Below, in pieces: positions 44,900 through 55,570 of a DNA stretch of 64,000 nucleotides. Every line of letters starts with the position of its first letter. Positions within the stretch are counted from its first letter, which is position 1. This DNA is from CADEEN01 sp963840805 (lineage in GTDB: Bacteria; Pseudomonadota; Gammaproteobacteria; Burkholderiales; Burkholderiaceae_C). A program made the position numbers and the translations under genes. The stretch covers positions 372,001 to 436,000 of the forward strand of contig CAWJAJ010000017.1 in the NCBI GenBank assembly GCA_963840805.1, in the 5' to 3' direction. Under the pieces are notes generated by a model. The model was not told where the DNA came from. It saw only the letters and a list, made by a program, of their open reading frames with translations, and searched no databases.

Positions 44900-45854
44900 T
44901 CAATGTGGCGACTGGCCGTCGCCGATCTCCGCCAGCCGCCGCTGCTGCCGCGCGGTAAGGCGTGCGATGTCGGCGATGTCGGCGGCCGAGAGCTTCGGCC
45001 CGGGCTTGCGGATCGCGGCCGACGCGATCACGCCGCGCTCGGCCAGGATGTGCTTGCGCACCGCCAGGCCGATGCCGGGCTGCTGCTCGTAGCGCGCCAG
45101 CGGCAGGTAGGCGTCGAACAGGTCGTGCGCGCGTTCGATGTCGCCGGCGGCGTGGGCGCGGCACACCCCCACCATCATCTCGGGGTAGGCGAATCCGGTC
45201 ATCGCGCCGTCGGCACCGCGCAGCAGTTCTTCGGGCAGGAACAGGCCACCGCCGTTGCCGCACAGGATCGACACGCGGCGCAGCTCGCCGCGCTCGCTCG
45301 CGGCGCGGATGGCAGACAGCTTGGCCAGGCCCGGGCAGTCTTCGTGCTTCAGCATCACGCAGCCTGGCGAGTTGCGCAGGATGCGCAGGATCACGCCGGC
45401 CGACATCTGCACGCCCGTGGCGACCGGGTGGTCCTGCAGCACCCACGGCACGCTCGGGCCCGACGGTCTCCTGCACCATGTCGAAATAGGCGACGATCTG
45501 GTCGTCGGTGCGCACCGAGGGCGGCGGCGCGACCATCACGCCGGCAGCGCCGAGCGCCATCACGCTCTCGGTGAGTTCGCGCATCGGCGCGAAGCCCGGC
45601 GCCGAGGCTCCCACCACCACCGGCACGCGGCCGGCCACGCGCGCGAGCACGCGCCGGACGAAGGTGGTCGATTCCTCGGCCGTCAGCTTGGTCGCTTCGC
45701 CCATGATGCCCAGCACCGTCAGGCCGGTGACGCCGCTCGCGAGGCAGAAATCGACCATGCGGTCGGTGCTGGCGAGATCGAGCGCGCCGCTGTCGGTGAA
45801 CGGCGTGACGGTGATCAGGTAGACCCCCGCCGCCGAGACATCTAGCTTGGTCAT
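44900..45854 (-). CDS. Dihydrodipicolinate-synthase-family lyase, one frameshift
   Basis: About 317 residues. TIM-barrel aldolase of the DapA/NanA class: AAGVYLITVTPFTDSGALDL, VTGLTVLGIMGEATKLTAEE, RVPVVVGASAPGFAPMREL, GVMVAPPPSVRTDDQIVAYF, then after a +1 break near 45455 PWVLQDHPVATGVQMSAGVI and CVMLKHEDCPGLAKLSAIRA with the Schiff-base Lys. Beside an IlvD-type sugar-acid dehydratase it probably processes a 2-keto-3-deoxy sugar acid (aldol cleavage or dehydration) rather than lysine precursors. Confidence 0.85.
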
Positions 45855-45982
45855 GGTGGAAGCTGAGTCGGCAAATCGTTGGCCCATTCTGCGGCGCGCG
45901 GCCACGGTGTCCTCTACCGAGTTTCCAGCACCTCGGGCAGCCGGCCGTGCCATGATGAAACGGCACCGGCGAAAGAGACACG

Positions 45983-47729
45983 ATGAGCGATCAGCCCTCC
46001 CGCACCGACGACGACGCCCGCGGCATGCAGCGCGGCCTGACCAGCTACGGCGATGCCGGCTTCTCGCTGTTCCTGCGCAAGGCCTTCATCAAGGGCGCCG
46101 GCTACACCGACAGCGCGCTGGAGCGCCCGGTGATCGGCATCGCCAACACCGGCAGCGCGTACAACCCCTGTCATGGCAACGCGCCGCAACTGATCGAGGC
46201 CGTCAAGCGCGGCGTGATGCTGGCCGGCGGGCTGCCGATGGCCTTCCCGACGATCTCGCTGCACGAGAGCTTCGCCGCACCGACCAGCATGTACCTGCGC
46301 AACCTGATGGCGATGGACACCGAGGAGATGATCCGCGCGCAACCGATGGACGCGGTGGTGCTGATCGGCGGCTGCGACAAGACGGTGCCGGCGCAGCTGA
46401 TGGGCGCGGCCTCGGCCGGCATCCCGGCGATCCAGCTGATCACCGGCTCGATGCTGACCGGCTCGCACCGTGGCGAGCGCGTCGGCGCCTGCACCGATTG
46501 CCGGCGCTACTGGGCGCGCTTTCGCGCGCGAGGACATCGACGCCGACGAGATCGCCGCCGTCAACGACCAGCTGGTGGCCAGCGTCGGCACCTGCTCGGT
46601 GATGGGCACCGCCAGCACGATGGCCTGCATCGCCGAGGCGCTGGGCATGACGGTGCCCGGCGGCGCCAGCCCGCCGGCCGTCACCGCCGAGCGCATGCGC
46701 ATCGCCGAAGCGACCGGCGCGCAGGCGGTGCAGATCGCGCGCCAGCGCCTGACGATCGACCGCGTCCTCACCGCCGAGGCGTTCGAGAACGCGATGCGCG
46801 TGCTGCTGGCGATCGGCGGCTCGACCAACGCCGTGATCCACCTGACGGCGATCGCCGGCCGCATGGGCTTCGAGCTCGACCTGAAGGCGCTCGACCGCAT
46901 GGGCCGCGAGACGCCGGTGCTGCTCGACCTGAAGCCCAGCGGCGAGCACTACATGGAAGACTTCGACCACGCCGGCGGCATGGCCACGCTGCTGCGCGAG
47001 TTGAAGCCGCTGCTGCACCTGGACGCGCTCACCGTCAGCGGCCGCACGCTCGGCGAGGAGATCGAGCGGCCGGCCCGGGCTTCGCGCAGCACGTGGTGCG
47101 GCCGCTGGCCGACCCGATCCATCCGCAAGGCGGCATCGCGGTGCTGTGGGGCAACCTCGCGCCGGGCGGCGCGCTGATCAAGCAATCGGCCGCCGACCCG
47201 GCGCTGATGGAGCACGAGGGCCGCGCGGTGGTGTTCGAGGACGCCGCCGACCTGGCCGCGCGCATCGACGATCCGGCGCTCGACGTCGCCGCCGACGACG
47301 TCCTGGTGCTGAAGCGCATCGGCCCGAAGGGCGCGCCCGGCATGCCCGAGGCCGGTTACCTGCCGATCCCGCTGAAGCTGGCGCGCGCCGGCGTGAAGGA
47401 CATGGTGCGCATCAGCGACGGCCGCATGAGCGGCACCGCCTTCGGCACCGTCGTGCTGCACGTCACGCCCGAGGCCGCGGTCGGCGGGCCGTTGGCCTAC
47501 GTCTGCAATGGCGACCGCATTCGCGTCAGCCTGGCGCGGCGCGAGTTGGCGCTGCTGGTGTCGGCCGACGAACTGGCGCGCCCGCGCTGCAGCGCAGCCG
47601 GTGATCGAACCGAGCGCCGAACGCGGCTACCGCAAGCTGTTCCTGCAAAGCGTGACGCAGGCCGACCAGGGCGTCGACTTCGACTTCCTGATGCCGGCGC
47701 GGCGCACGCGGCGCATTCCGCGCGACTGA
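45983..47729 (+). CDS. IlvD/Edd-family sugar-acid dehydratase, three frameshifts
   Basis: About 580 residues. Fe-S dehydratase ligands: NTGSAYNPCHGNAPQLIEAV, VVLIGGCDKTVPAQLMGAAS, SVGTCSVMGTASTMACIAEA. Also ISDGRMSGTAFGTVVLHVTP with the conserved catalytic Ser near the C-terminus. Breaks near 46520, 47080 and 47590 are repaired by removing one base. The sequence resembles L-arabinonate/D-xylonate-type dehydratases more than dihydroxyacid dehydratase. Divergent from the DHDPS-family lyase 128 bases away: together a pentonate or hexonate degradation pair. Confidence 0.85.
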
Positions 47730-47817
47730 CCTGTGTGGGGGTCGGGCGCGCGCCTGCGGCGGCGCGGACATCGACGGGCGTTTACATTCGCCGTCGGCCC
47801 ATGAGAATCAGTCCTCG

Positions 47818-48255
47818 ATGAACCGCCCTGACCGATCGCCCGACGCGGCGTGGATGCTCGTCTTCGGGAGCTGGCTGGTGGCCAGCGCCTCGACGCTCGG
47901 CGCGCTCTTCTTCAGCGAGATCATGCAGCTGCCGCCCTGCGTGCTGTGCTGGTACCAGCGCATCTTCATGTTTCCGCTGGTGCTGCTGCTGCCGATCGGG
48001 CTGTTCCCGTTCGACGCCCGGGTCGTGCGCTACGCCCTGCCGCTCGCGCTGGCCGGCTGGCTGGTGGCGCTGTTCCAGGTGCTGCTCGTCGCCGGCGTGA
48101 TCCCCGAGGCGATCCGGCCCTGCACGCAAGGCGTGCCCTGCGCCGAGGTGCAGATCGAGTGGCTGGGCTTCGTGAACATTCCGCTGCTGTCCTTCCTGGC
48201 CTTCTCGACCATCAACGCGCTGCTGATCGCCGCGCGCATCCGGAGCCCCCGATGA
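47818..48255 (+). CDS. DsbB/BdbC-type disulfide bond formation protein
   Basis: 145 residues, four membrane helices (AAWMLVFGSWLVASASTLGA, IFMFPLVLLLPIGLFPF, YALPLALAGWLVALFQVLLV, FVNIPLLSFLAFSTINALLI). The first periplasmic loop has CVLCWYQR, the second RPCTQGVPC: both cysteine pairs needed to oxidise a DsbA partner with quinone are present. It overlaps the DsbA-like gene start by four bases. Confidence 0.9.
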   Translation: MNRPDRSPDAAWMLVFGSWLVASASTLGALFFSEIMQLPPCVLCWYQRIFMFPLVLLLPIGLFPFDARVVRYALPLALAGWLVALFQVLLVAGVIPEAIRPCTQGVPCAEVQIEWLGFVNIPLLSFLAFSTINALLIAARIRSPR

Positions 48256-48989
48256 GCCGCAAGTCCAAACGCCACACGCCCGCCGCCCCGGTGAGCCCGC
48301 CGCCGCCGGCGCCAGGCACGCCCGCCGCGGTGCGGACGAATCGCCGCACCATCTTCATCGTGGCCGCGGTGGCCCTGCTGCTGGCCTTCGTGGCCGCGGC
48401 ACTGCTCTACACGAGCGAGCAGACACGCTCGGCACAGGCGGCGGCCGCGAAGAACCAGCCGGCACTGTCGAGCGCCCAGGCGCCCGCGTTCGGCAATCCC
48501 GCGGCCAAGGTGCACCTGGTGGAGTTCCTCGATCCGGCGTGCGAGACCTGCGCGATCTTCTTTCCGCACGTGAAGAAGCTGCTGTCGGCCCATCCGGACC
48601 GGCTACGCCTGTCGGTTCGCCATGTGCCGTTCCACGCCGGCTCGGAGCAGGTGGTGAGGATCCTCGAGGCCGCGCGCAACCAGGGCCGCTACCTGCCGGT
48701 GCTGGAGGCGCTCTATGCCGACCAGCAGCGCTGGGTCGTGAACCACCGGGTTCAGCCGGACCGCGTCTGGCAATCGCTCGGCGGCGTCGGGCTCGATCTG
48801 GACAAGCTCAGGAACGACATGAACACGCCCGAGGTGGAACGGCGCATGGCGCAGGATATGGGCGACGCGCGCACGCTGGGCGTGACCAAGACACCCGAGT
48901 TCTTCGTCAACGGGCGGCCGCTGCCGAGCTTCGGGCTGCAGGAATTGCAGGATCTGGTGGCGGAGGAACTGCGGCGCGCCTACCCGTGA
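48252..48989 (+). CDS. DsbA-family thiol oxidoreductase, membrane-anchored
   Basis: 245 residues. Pro/Ala-rich cytosolic start, one membrane helix (TIFIVAAVALLLAFVAAALL), then a DsbA fold: VHLVEFLDPACETCAIFFPH with CETC active site, KNQG-like helical insert and GVTKTPEFFVNGRPLPSFGL holding the cis-Pro. Pairs with the adjacent DsbB-like protein for periplasmic disulfide formation, a self-contained two-gene system separate from the housekeeping DsbAB. Confidence 0.88.
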   Translation: MSRKSKRHTPAAPVSPPPPAPGTPAAVRTNRRTIFIVAAVALLLAFVAAALLYTSEQTRSAQAAAAKNQPALSSAQAPAFGNPAAKVHLVEFLDPACETCAIFFPHVKKLLSAHPDRLRLSVRHVPFHAGSEQVVRILEAARNQGRYLPVLEALYADQQRWVVNHRVQPDRVWQSLGGVGLDLDKLRNDMNTPEVERRMAQDMGDARTLGVTKTPEFFVNGRPLPSFGLQELQDLVAEELRRAYP

Positions 48990-49018
48990 CGGCAGGGCGG
49001 CGTCGCCGCACCCGGCGC

Positions 49019-49276
49019 TCAGCCGCCGCTCAGCGCCTGGACGATGCTCACGTCGTCGGTCGGCTGCAGCGGCTGCGCCGGCTCGAGGACCGCTTGGCCG
49101 TTGACGAAGACGCGCATGTGCGGCCGCAAGCGGCCCTGCTCGTCGACCATGCGGAAACGAATGCCGGGGAACTGGCGATCCAGGTCGGCGAGCACGTCGC
49201 CCAGCGTCGTGCCGACCGCCTCCACCCGCGACACCCGGGTGTACGAACGCAGCGAGGTGGGGATCAGCACTTGCAT
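49019..49276 (-). CDS. MoaD/ThiS-like sulfur-carrier protein
   Basis: 85 residues from ATG 49276 (an in-frame upstream ATG at 49321 is possible). Beta-grasp text: MQVLIPTSLRSYTRVSRVEA, GTTLGDVLADLDRQFPGIRF, VFVNGQAVLEPAQPLQ, and the diagnostic C-terminal GG (VQALSGG) that becomes thiocarboxylated or conjugated. No activating E1 enzyme or molybdopterin gene is adjacent. Directly downstream of the BNR-repeat gene. Confidence 0.78.
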   Translation of the reverse strand: MQVLIPTSLRSYTRVSRVEAVGTTLGDVLADLDRQFPGIRFRMVDEQGRLRPHMRVFVNGQAVLEPAQPLQPTDDVSIVQALSGG

Positions 49277-49323
49277 CGTCGCTCGGTTCCAAGGACCGGC
49301 GCGGAGCTGCGCCTCATCCAACG

Positions 49324-50551
<1,228 letters not shown>

Positions 50552-50663
50552 GGCCTCCTTCGCTGAATTCGATGCGGTCGCAGTGTGTCGCCGCTCGGCG
50601 GTCGCGTCCAGCCCTCGAGGCGCTTGCCCTTGCTTCAAAATAGGCCCATGACCCGGAGGCCCC

Positions 50664-50888
50664 ATGCCGATCTATGAATATGCCTGCCACCAGTGCGGTC
50701 GCGAGTTCGAAGCGCTCGTTCGCTCGAGCACCGTGCCGGCGTGCCCGAGCTGCCATTCGACCGACCTCGCGAAGCTGCTGTCGGTCTTTGCCACCGCCAC
50801 GTCGACCGGCGGCGCGGCGCCCGCCGCGGCCAGCCCCTGCGGTGCCTGCGGCCACCCGGACGGGCCGGGCGCATGTGCGTTGAACTGA
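50664..50888 (+). CDS. FmdB-like zinc-ribbon protein
   Basis: 74 residues. MPIYEYACHQCGREFEALVR, then VPACPSCHSTDLAKLLSVFA gives a CxxC...CxxC zinc ribbon; the tail SPCGACGHPDGPGACALN is the usual FmdB C-terminus with extra cysteines. A putative regulatory or structural zinc protein. Its TGA stop (50886-50888) is the first three bases of the repeated end sequence of the following element. Confidence 0.85.
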   Translation: MPIYEYACHQCGREFEALVRSSTVPACPSCHSTDLAKLLSVFATATSTGGAAPAAASPCGACGHPDGPGACALN

Positions 50889-51172
50889 TACCAAGTCGCA
50901 ATCAATCGCATAGGAATGGCCGTCTCGAGACGGCCGCTCTGCAACCCTCGCTGTCTGCTTTGCGTGCGCGCATCGGCGCGAGCAAAGGCACGGGCGCACA
51001 GCCGGCGCCTTTGCCGATGCACCGGGGCGTTCGATGCGGGCCTGCCGCCCTGCCGTCTGCCGCGATGCGCTGAACCCACCCGAGAGCGTATGTACGCGAA
51101 AAGCTGCAAGCGGCCGATCTGGAGCGCGGCGGTCTGTCGCATGCCTTGACGATCGAACGCAAGCCCGTAGGA
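50886..51172 (+). repeat. Second MITE-like intergenic element
   Basis: The right end (51148-51172), reversed, matches the left end of the 19498-19940 element at 20 of 25 positions, including TTGCGTTCGATCG; the left end (50886-50910) matches at 17 of 25. Inside lie the loopless palindrome GGCCGTCTCGAGACGGCC (50918-50935) and a bulged inverted repeat (GCATCGGC...AAAGGC / GCCTTTGCCGATGC). No coding. Confidence 0.45.
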
Positions 51173-51400
51173 GGCTTCGTCGGGCTCGACGCGTCCTGCG
51201 AGTGCGCCGCCCAGGCGCAACGCCTTGCGCGTGCGCTCGTTGCCATCGCGCGCGTCGTCGAGGCTGAACTGTGTAGAGGCCATGGCGGTGCCTCGGGTCA
51301 CCAGGTGCGTGCGATTGGCCGCGACATGCACTGCGCCGTGCCGCGACATCGCCCGTCGGGGGCCCGTGGCAGCGCCCGGCGCCCCGCGCTGCGCCGGCGG

Positions 51401-51910
51401 TCACTCGACCTGGACGGCGACGACGACCCGACGGTTCTGTGCGCGGCCGGACGGCGTCGCGTTGTCGGCGACCGGCTTGTCGGCGCCGAAGCCGCGACGC
51501 TCGATCGCATCGTCGCGCCACCCGATGCTGACGAGGTGCTGGGCCACCGATTCGGCGCGCCGCAACGACAGTGCTTCGTTGTACTTGGCGCTGCCGACGT
51601 TGTCCGTATGGCCCTCGACCCGGATGCGTTCGATACCGAGCTTGCCGAGCGTGCGCGCCAGGTCCGCGACCGCCGCGCGGCCCTCGCCGGACACGGCGTC
51701 GACGTCCGAATCGAACAACAACTTGACGCCGAGGCTGAGCTCCCAACCATCGTTGGCGGGCGCAAAGCCCAGGTTCCTGAGCGCAGCGATCTTCGCTGCC
51801 TTGTCGCTCGGGGCCGGTACCGGCGGTGTCGTCGAACAGCCGAGCACGAAGATGCCACCGAGTGCCGCGATCCAGGCACGCCGGCGAGGGAGACGGGGCT
51901 GTGACGACAT
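51401..51910 (-). CDS. yfiB: YfiB-like OmpA-family lipoprotein
   Basis: 169 residues. Signal peptide with lipobox VLGC (Cys ~25). The OmpA-like peptidoglycan-binding domain follows: LSLGVKLLFDSDVDAVSGEG, RIRVEGHTDNVGSAKYNEAL, SLRRAESVAQHLVSIGW, GRAQNRRVVVAVQV. In the YfiBNR system YfiB sequesters YfiR at the outer membrane and so releases the cyclase YfiN. Last gene of the yfiR-yfiN-yfiB operon here, 15 bases after yfiN. Confidence 0.85.
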   Translation of the reverse strand: MSSQPRLPRRRAWIAALGGIFVLGCSTTPPVPAPSDKAAKIAALRNLGFAPANDGWELSLGVKLLFDSDVDAVSGEGRAAVADLARTLGKLGIERIRVEGHTDNVGSAKYNEALSLRRAESVAQHLVSIGWRDDAIERRGFGADKPVADNATPSGRAQNRRVVVAVQVE

Positions 51911-51925
51911 GAAGGCCTCCGGTGG

Positions 51926-53206
51926 TCAGGCCGCGCAGGTGCTCGTTTGAGCATCGAGCGCGGGGTCGAACATCCAGTAGGTACCGGGCTGCAGGGTCTT
52001 GGCGCGATACATCGCGGCGTCGGCAGCCAGCAGCAGTTCTTCCACGCTGGCCCCATGCCCCGGAAAGACGGCCACGCCGACGCTCGCGCTCGAGTCGATG
52101 CTGCCGAAGCGCGTGCTCCTGACCGGCTCGCGCAGCGCCGCCGCGATCTCGGCGGCGATGCGCGTGGCGTCGTCGGCGCCGCGGATCGGGGCCAGCAAGA
52201 CGGCGAATTCGTCGCCGCCGAGCCGCGCGACGACGTCGCTCTCGCGCAGCAGCGCGCGGATGCGCCGCGCGGTCTCGATCAGGACATCGTCGCCGGCGGC
52301 ATGGCCGAGGCGGTCGTTGACGGCCTTGAAGTTGTCGCTGTCGACATACAGGATGGCGACATGGGATGCGTGGGCGCGGCTGGCGAATGCGGCGCGCGAA
52401 GCGTGCTGCAGGAAGCTGGCGCGATTGGGCAGGCCGGTCAGCGAATCATGGAACGCCAGAAAAGACAGGGACGCATTGGCTGACCTGAGGTCGTCGTGCT
52501 TGGCGACCAGTTCGGCTTCGCGCGACTGGATCTCGGCCAGCAGGGCGTTGAAGTCCTCGCCGAGGGTGTGGATCTCCTGCACCACCGCGGGCTGCGCCCG
52601 CAGCCCCAGCGCGCGCTCGGTGCGCGCCGTGCGCGTCAACGAGGCCAGGCTGTTGAGGGGGTCGACGATGTCGTTCTCGATGCGCCGCGACAGCCGCGAC
52701 ACCCACCACGCGATGGCGGCCATGCAGCCGGCAACCGCCGCCACGACCTCGAACAGGAACATCAGGTAGACACCGCCGTTGCCTTGCACCGTGACGTGCC
52801 CGACCTCGGCCCCCTGGTGCGTGATCGCCGCCTTGGCGTGCAGCGGAAACAGCAGGGTACCGACCCGGGCGAGCGTCGCATCCACCGGCGCGTCGCGATC
52901 CCGTACGTAGCTCGCCATCGCTGCAGCCGCGCCACGGCGGACGATGTCGGCCGACAGCAAGCCTTCCCGTGCCGCGATCGCGGTCACGGTCTCGGCCGCC
53001 GACGCCGGGTCGTTGAAGACCGTCGCGGCCTCGGCCGAGTATGCGATCGAGCGCGCGATCAGGGTCACGTTCTGCTCGACGTAGGTGCGCAGTGTCAGGA
53101 ACGAGACCAGCGTCAGCAACAGTCCGGCCGCAAAGACCGCTGTCAGGCCCAGGCGCACATGCGCGGCGCGCAGCGCTTCGAGCAGGGGCTGGCGCGTGGC
53201 GCTCAT
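51926..53206 (-). CDS. yfiN: Membrane diguanylate cyclase YfiN/TpbB-like
   Basis: 426 residues. Helix 1 (LTAVFAAGLLLTLVSFLTLR), a periplasmic PAS-like segment with SIAYSAEAATVFNDPASAAE, helix 2 (YLMFLFEVVAAVAGCMAAIA), HAMP region (NDIVDPLNSLASLTRTARTE) and a GGDEF domain: FHDSLTGLPNRASFLQHASR, RESD then VVARLGGDEFAVLL. The RxxD five residues before GGDEF is an intact inhibitory site. Makes cyclic di-GMP; YfiR represses it from the periplasm. Start overlaps the yfiR stop (ATGA). Confidence 0.9.
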   Translation of the reverse strand: MSATRQPLLEALRAAHVRLGLTAVFAAGLLLTLVSFLTLRTYVEQNVTLIARSIAYSAEAATVFNDPASAAETVTAIAAREGLLSADIVRRGAAAAMASYVRDRDAPVDATLARVGTLLFPLHAKAAITHQGAEVGHVTVQGNGGVYLMFLFEVVAAVAGCMAAIAWWVSRLSRRIENDIVDPLNSLASLTRTARTERALGLRAQPAVVQEIHTLGEDFNALLAEIQSREAELVAKHDDLRSANASLSFLAFHDSLTGLPNRASFLQHASRAAFASRAHASHVAILYVDSDNFKAVNDRLGHAAGDDVLIETARRIRALLRESDVVARLGGDEFAVLLAPIRGADDATRIAAEIAAALREPVRSTRFGSIDSSASVGVAVFPGHGASVEELLLAADAAMYRAKTLQPGTYWMFDPALDAQTSTCAA

Positions 53207-53802
53207 CGTCCCCCCGCGGGCGCGTGGCGCGCCAGGAGAAGCACCGACGGATGGACGCGCAGCCCACTGCGCGCGATGGCGTCGAGGTTGACGGTGAATC
53301 TCACCGCGGCGGTGCCGGAGTCCAGACAGAACATGCCGCCGTCGGAGCAGAACTCCGGGCCTTCGCCGATCATCAGCACCGGCCGGCCCACCGTGCGCTG
53401 CACGGCGTCGCGCATGACATTGCCGGCCAGCGCGCCGAAATAGATGACGTCGCATTCCTTCCAGGCGTCGGCGCCGCTGGCCGGGCGCACCGGCACGCTG
53501 CGCTGGGCCGACCCGAGCTCGGCAGCGACCAGCAATTCGTCGACGCCGCGGCCGTAGCCCAAGGTGCAAAAGCGGATCGACCCCGGCTGGGCCGGCCATC
53601 GCGTGTAGCTGACGATGCCCGCGACGACGGTGGTGACCGACATGCCGCCGGGTTCCACCGCCGGCGCCTTGGCGCGCGCTGCGGTGTCGCCCGCCGTCGC
53701 CGTGCCGGCCAAGGCCAGCCAGGTCGCCGCAACGAGGGCAATGCGGCGCCAGCCATGGACCGGCGGTGTGGGCAGGGCGCGGAGCGTTGGCAAATCGGTC
53801 AT
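53203..53802 (-). CDS. yfiR: YfiR-like periplasmic repressor
   Basis: 199 residues. Signal peptide (IALVAATWLALAGTATAG), then VVAGIVSYTRWPAQPGSIRF, CTLGYGRGVDELLVAAELGS, WKECDVIYFGALAGNVMRD, VLMIGEGPEFCSDGGMFCLD. The four cysteines (two disulfides in characterised YfiR) are present. It binds YfiN and blocks c-di-GMP synthesis; redox or envelope stress and YfiB relieve this. Order R-N-B matches the known operon. Confidence 0.88.
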   Translation of the reverse strand: MTDLPTLRALPTPPVHGWRRIALVAATWLALAGTATAGDTAARAKAPAVEPGGMSVTTVVAGIVSYTRWPAQPGSIRFCTLGYGRGVDELLVAAELGSAQRSVPVRPASGADAWKECDVIYFGALAGNVMRDAVQRTVGRPVLMIGEGPEFCSDGGMFCLDSGTAAVRFTVNLDAIARSGLRVHPSVLLLARHAPAGGR

Positions 53803-54020
53803 GCGGTGGCGATGAGGCTGGCGGCCCCGCCGTGGCGCAGGTGTGAAGGCTGGCACGCGCAACGGCGACGGTCGCAGGGCGTTGTTCGAGTATTGACGCG
53901 ATGGCCGCGCAGGCCGAGGCTTTGCGCGTTCAGACTCGGCGCAGGCGTGTCGTAGTTCTCGGCCGAGCGCCACAGGTGCAGGCCGGGCTGCGGCCGGCGG
54001 GGTTCAGGGCCCGTCGCTCG

Positions 54021-54917
54021 TCAATGCACGAGATCGGCCGCACGGGCGATGCGGAACAGGCCGCGTGCCGCGAGCGCCTCGCCATGCAGGTGGGCGTCGA
54101 TGCCGCGCCAGGCCAACGCGCGCCGGTACGGGCGCAGCAGGGCCTCGCCACCGATCAGGTGCACGGGCGTGGTTCCCGCCGGCAGGCCTTGCAGTTCATG
54201 CCCGATCAGGATGCCCGAGAGGTACGAGGGCAATTGCGCTGCCGTGAGTTCGCCGAACAGTGCGCGCGTGCGCACGCCGAACAGGTGGTTCAACAGGCCA
54301 CCCGGGTCGCGGCTCGCCTGCAGGCCCCGCTCGAAGGCGGACGCGTCGTCGGCCGCGGCGCCGCCTGCGTGATCCATCAACGCGCCGAGCAGGCTGTGCT
54401 GCGTGAGCACGGCGTACAGCTCACCCGTCATCGCGGTATGGAAGGCGACGACGCGGCCGCCACGGACGGTGGCCCACTTGCTGTGCGTGCCCGGCAGGCA
54501 AACGGTGTGTGCGCCGTCGGCGGCGAGGTCCCCCATCAGGCCGAGCAATTGCGCTTCTTCGCCGCGCATCACTTCCGGCGCACCGACCGCTGGCCGGTCG
54601 CTGAGGCCGGGGGCAATGAGGATGCGCCGGCCGGGCAGCCCCGCGGCAGCCACGTCGCGCAGGCCCGCCGCAATCTCGTCGAGGCCCGCCGGGCAGGCCA
54701 CGTAAGGCACCTCGAGCCAGCCGTTGCGGCTGCCGATCATGCCGGCCATCACGATCAGTTCGTCGTCCCAGCCGCGCAGTTGCTCGGCGAGCACGGCTTC
54801 GAACCCGCCCTGGCAGGCCCGTATGCCGGCGGCGCTGCTGCGCTGTTCGAGCACGATCCCGGACGCGCCGAGCCGGTAGGCGCGCAGACTGCTGGTGCCC
54901 CAGTCGACGGCGATCAT
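54021..54917 (-). CDS. dgoK: 2-dehydro-3-deoxygalactonokinase
   Basis: 298 residues, intact. DgoK family: MIAVDWGTSSLRAYRLGASG (phosphate-1 motif), GWLEVPYVACPAGLDEIAAG, VCLPGTHSKWATVRGGRVVA, TAMTGELYAVLTQHSLLGAL, VHLIGGEALLRPYRRALAWR. Phosphorylates 2-keto-3-deoxygalactonate at C6 in the De Ley-Doudoroff pathway. The start overlaps the DgoA stop by four bases, so both are one transcript. Confidence 0.92.
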   Translation of the reverse strand: MIAVDWGTSSLRAYRLGASGIVLEQRSSAAGIRACQGGFEAVLAEQLRGWDDELIVMAGMIGSRNGWLEVPYVACPAGLDEIAAGLRDVAAAGLPGRRILIAPGLSDRPAVGAPEVMRGEEAQLLGLMGDLAADGAHTVCLPGTHSKWATVRGGRVVAFHTAMTGELYAVLTQHSLLGALMDHAGGAAADDASAFERGLQASRDPGGLLNHLFGVRTRALFGELTAAQLPSYLSGILIGHELQGLPAGTTPVHLIGGEALLRPYRRALAWRGIDAHLHGEALAARGLFRIARAADLVH

Positions 54918-55527
54918 GCGATCGCGGCCTCGTAGGCCCGCACATAGGCGCGCGCCCTGTCCGCTGTGCGAGCCGGGTCCTGCCCCGGTTGGTAGAGGTC
55001 GCCGCCGAGACCGGCGCCGATGCAGCCGGCACGCAGGTAGTCGCCGAGGTTGGCCGGTGTGATGCCGCCGACCGCAAACAACGGCACCGCGGGCAGCACG
55101 GCGCGCAGCGCTTTCACGTGGCCCGGGCCATAGGTCGTGGCGGGAAACAGCTTGAGTGCCTGCGCGCCGGCATCGAGCGCATCGAAGGCTTCGCTGGCGG
55201 TGGCAAAGCCGGCCGCCACGTACAGCCCGCGCTGCACCGCATGGGCGATCAGGCTCGGCCGCGTGTTCGGCGTGACCACCAGCTTGCCACCGGCAGCGGC
55301 GAGCGCATCGGCCTGCGCCGGTGCAGCACGGTGCCGCCGCCGATCAGCGCGTGGGCCCCGAAACGCGCAGCGACATCGCGGATGCTCGCTGCCCAGTCGG
55401 GCGAGTTGAGCGGGATCTCGATGGCATCGAAACCGGCGTCGATCAAGGCCTGTGCGTGCATCACGGCCTCGTCGGGGCGGATGCCGCGCAGGATGGCGAT
55501 CAGGGGAAGTCGGGTGGGCCAGGTCAT
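54914..55527 (-). CDS. dgoA: 2-dehydro-3-deoxy-6-phosphogalactonate aldolase, one frameshift
   Basis: About 205 residues of a KDPG/KDPGal class I aldolase: LPLIAILRGIRPDEAVMHAQ, FDAIEIPLNSPDWAASIRDV, ALIGGGTVL, (break near 55318) VVTPNTRPSLIAHAVQRGLY, GAQALKLFPATTYGPGHVKA with the Schiff-base Lys, VPLFAVGGITPANLGDYLRA. Cleaves KDPGal to pyruvate and glyceraldehyde 3-phosphate. First gene of the dgoAK pair. The galactonate dehydratase is not adjacent. Confidence 0.88.
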
Positions 55528-55570
55528 GCGGTCGGGGCTCCTCGGGTCGATCGGCGGCACGTGCCGTGGG

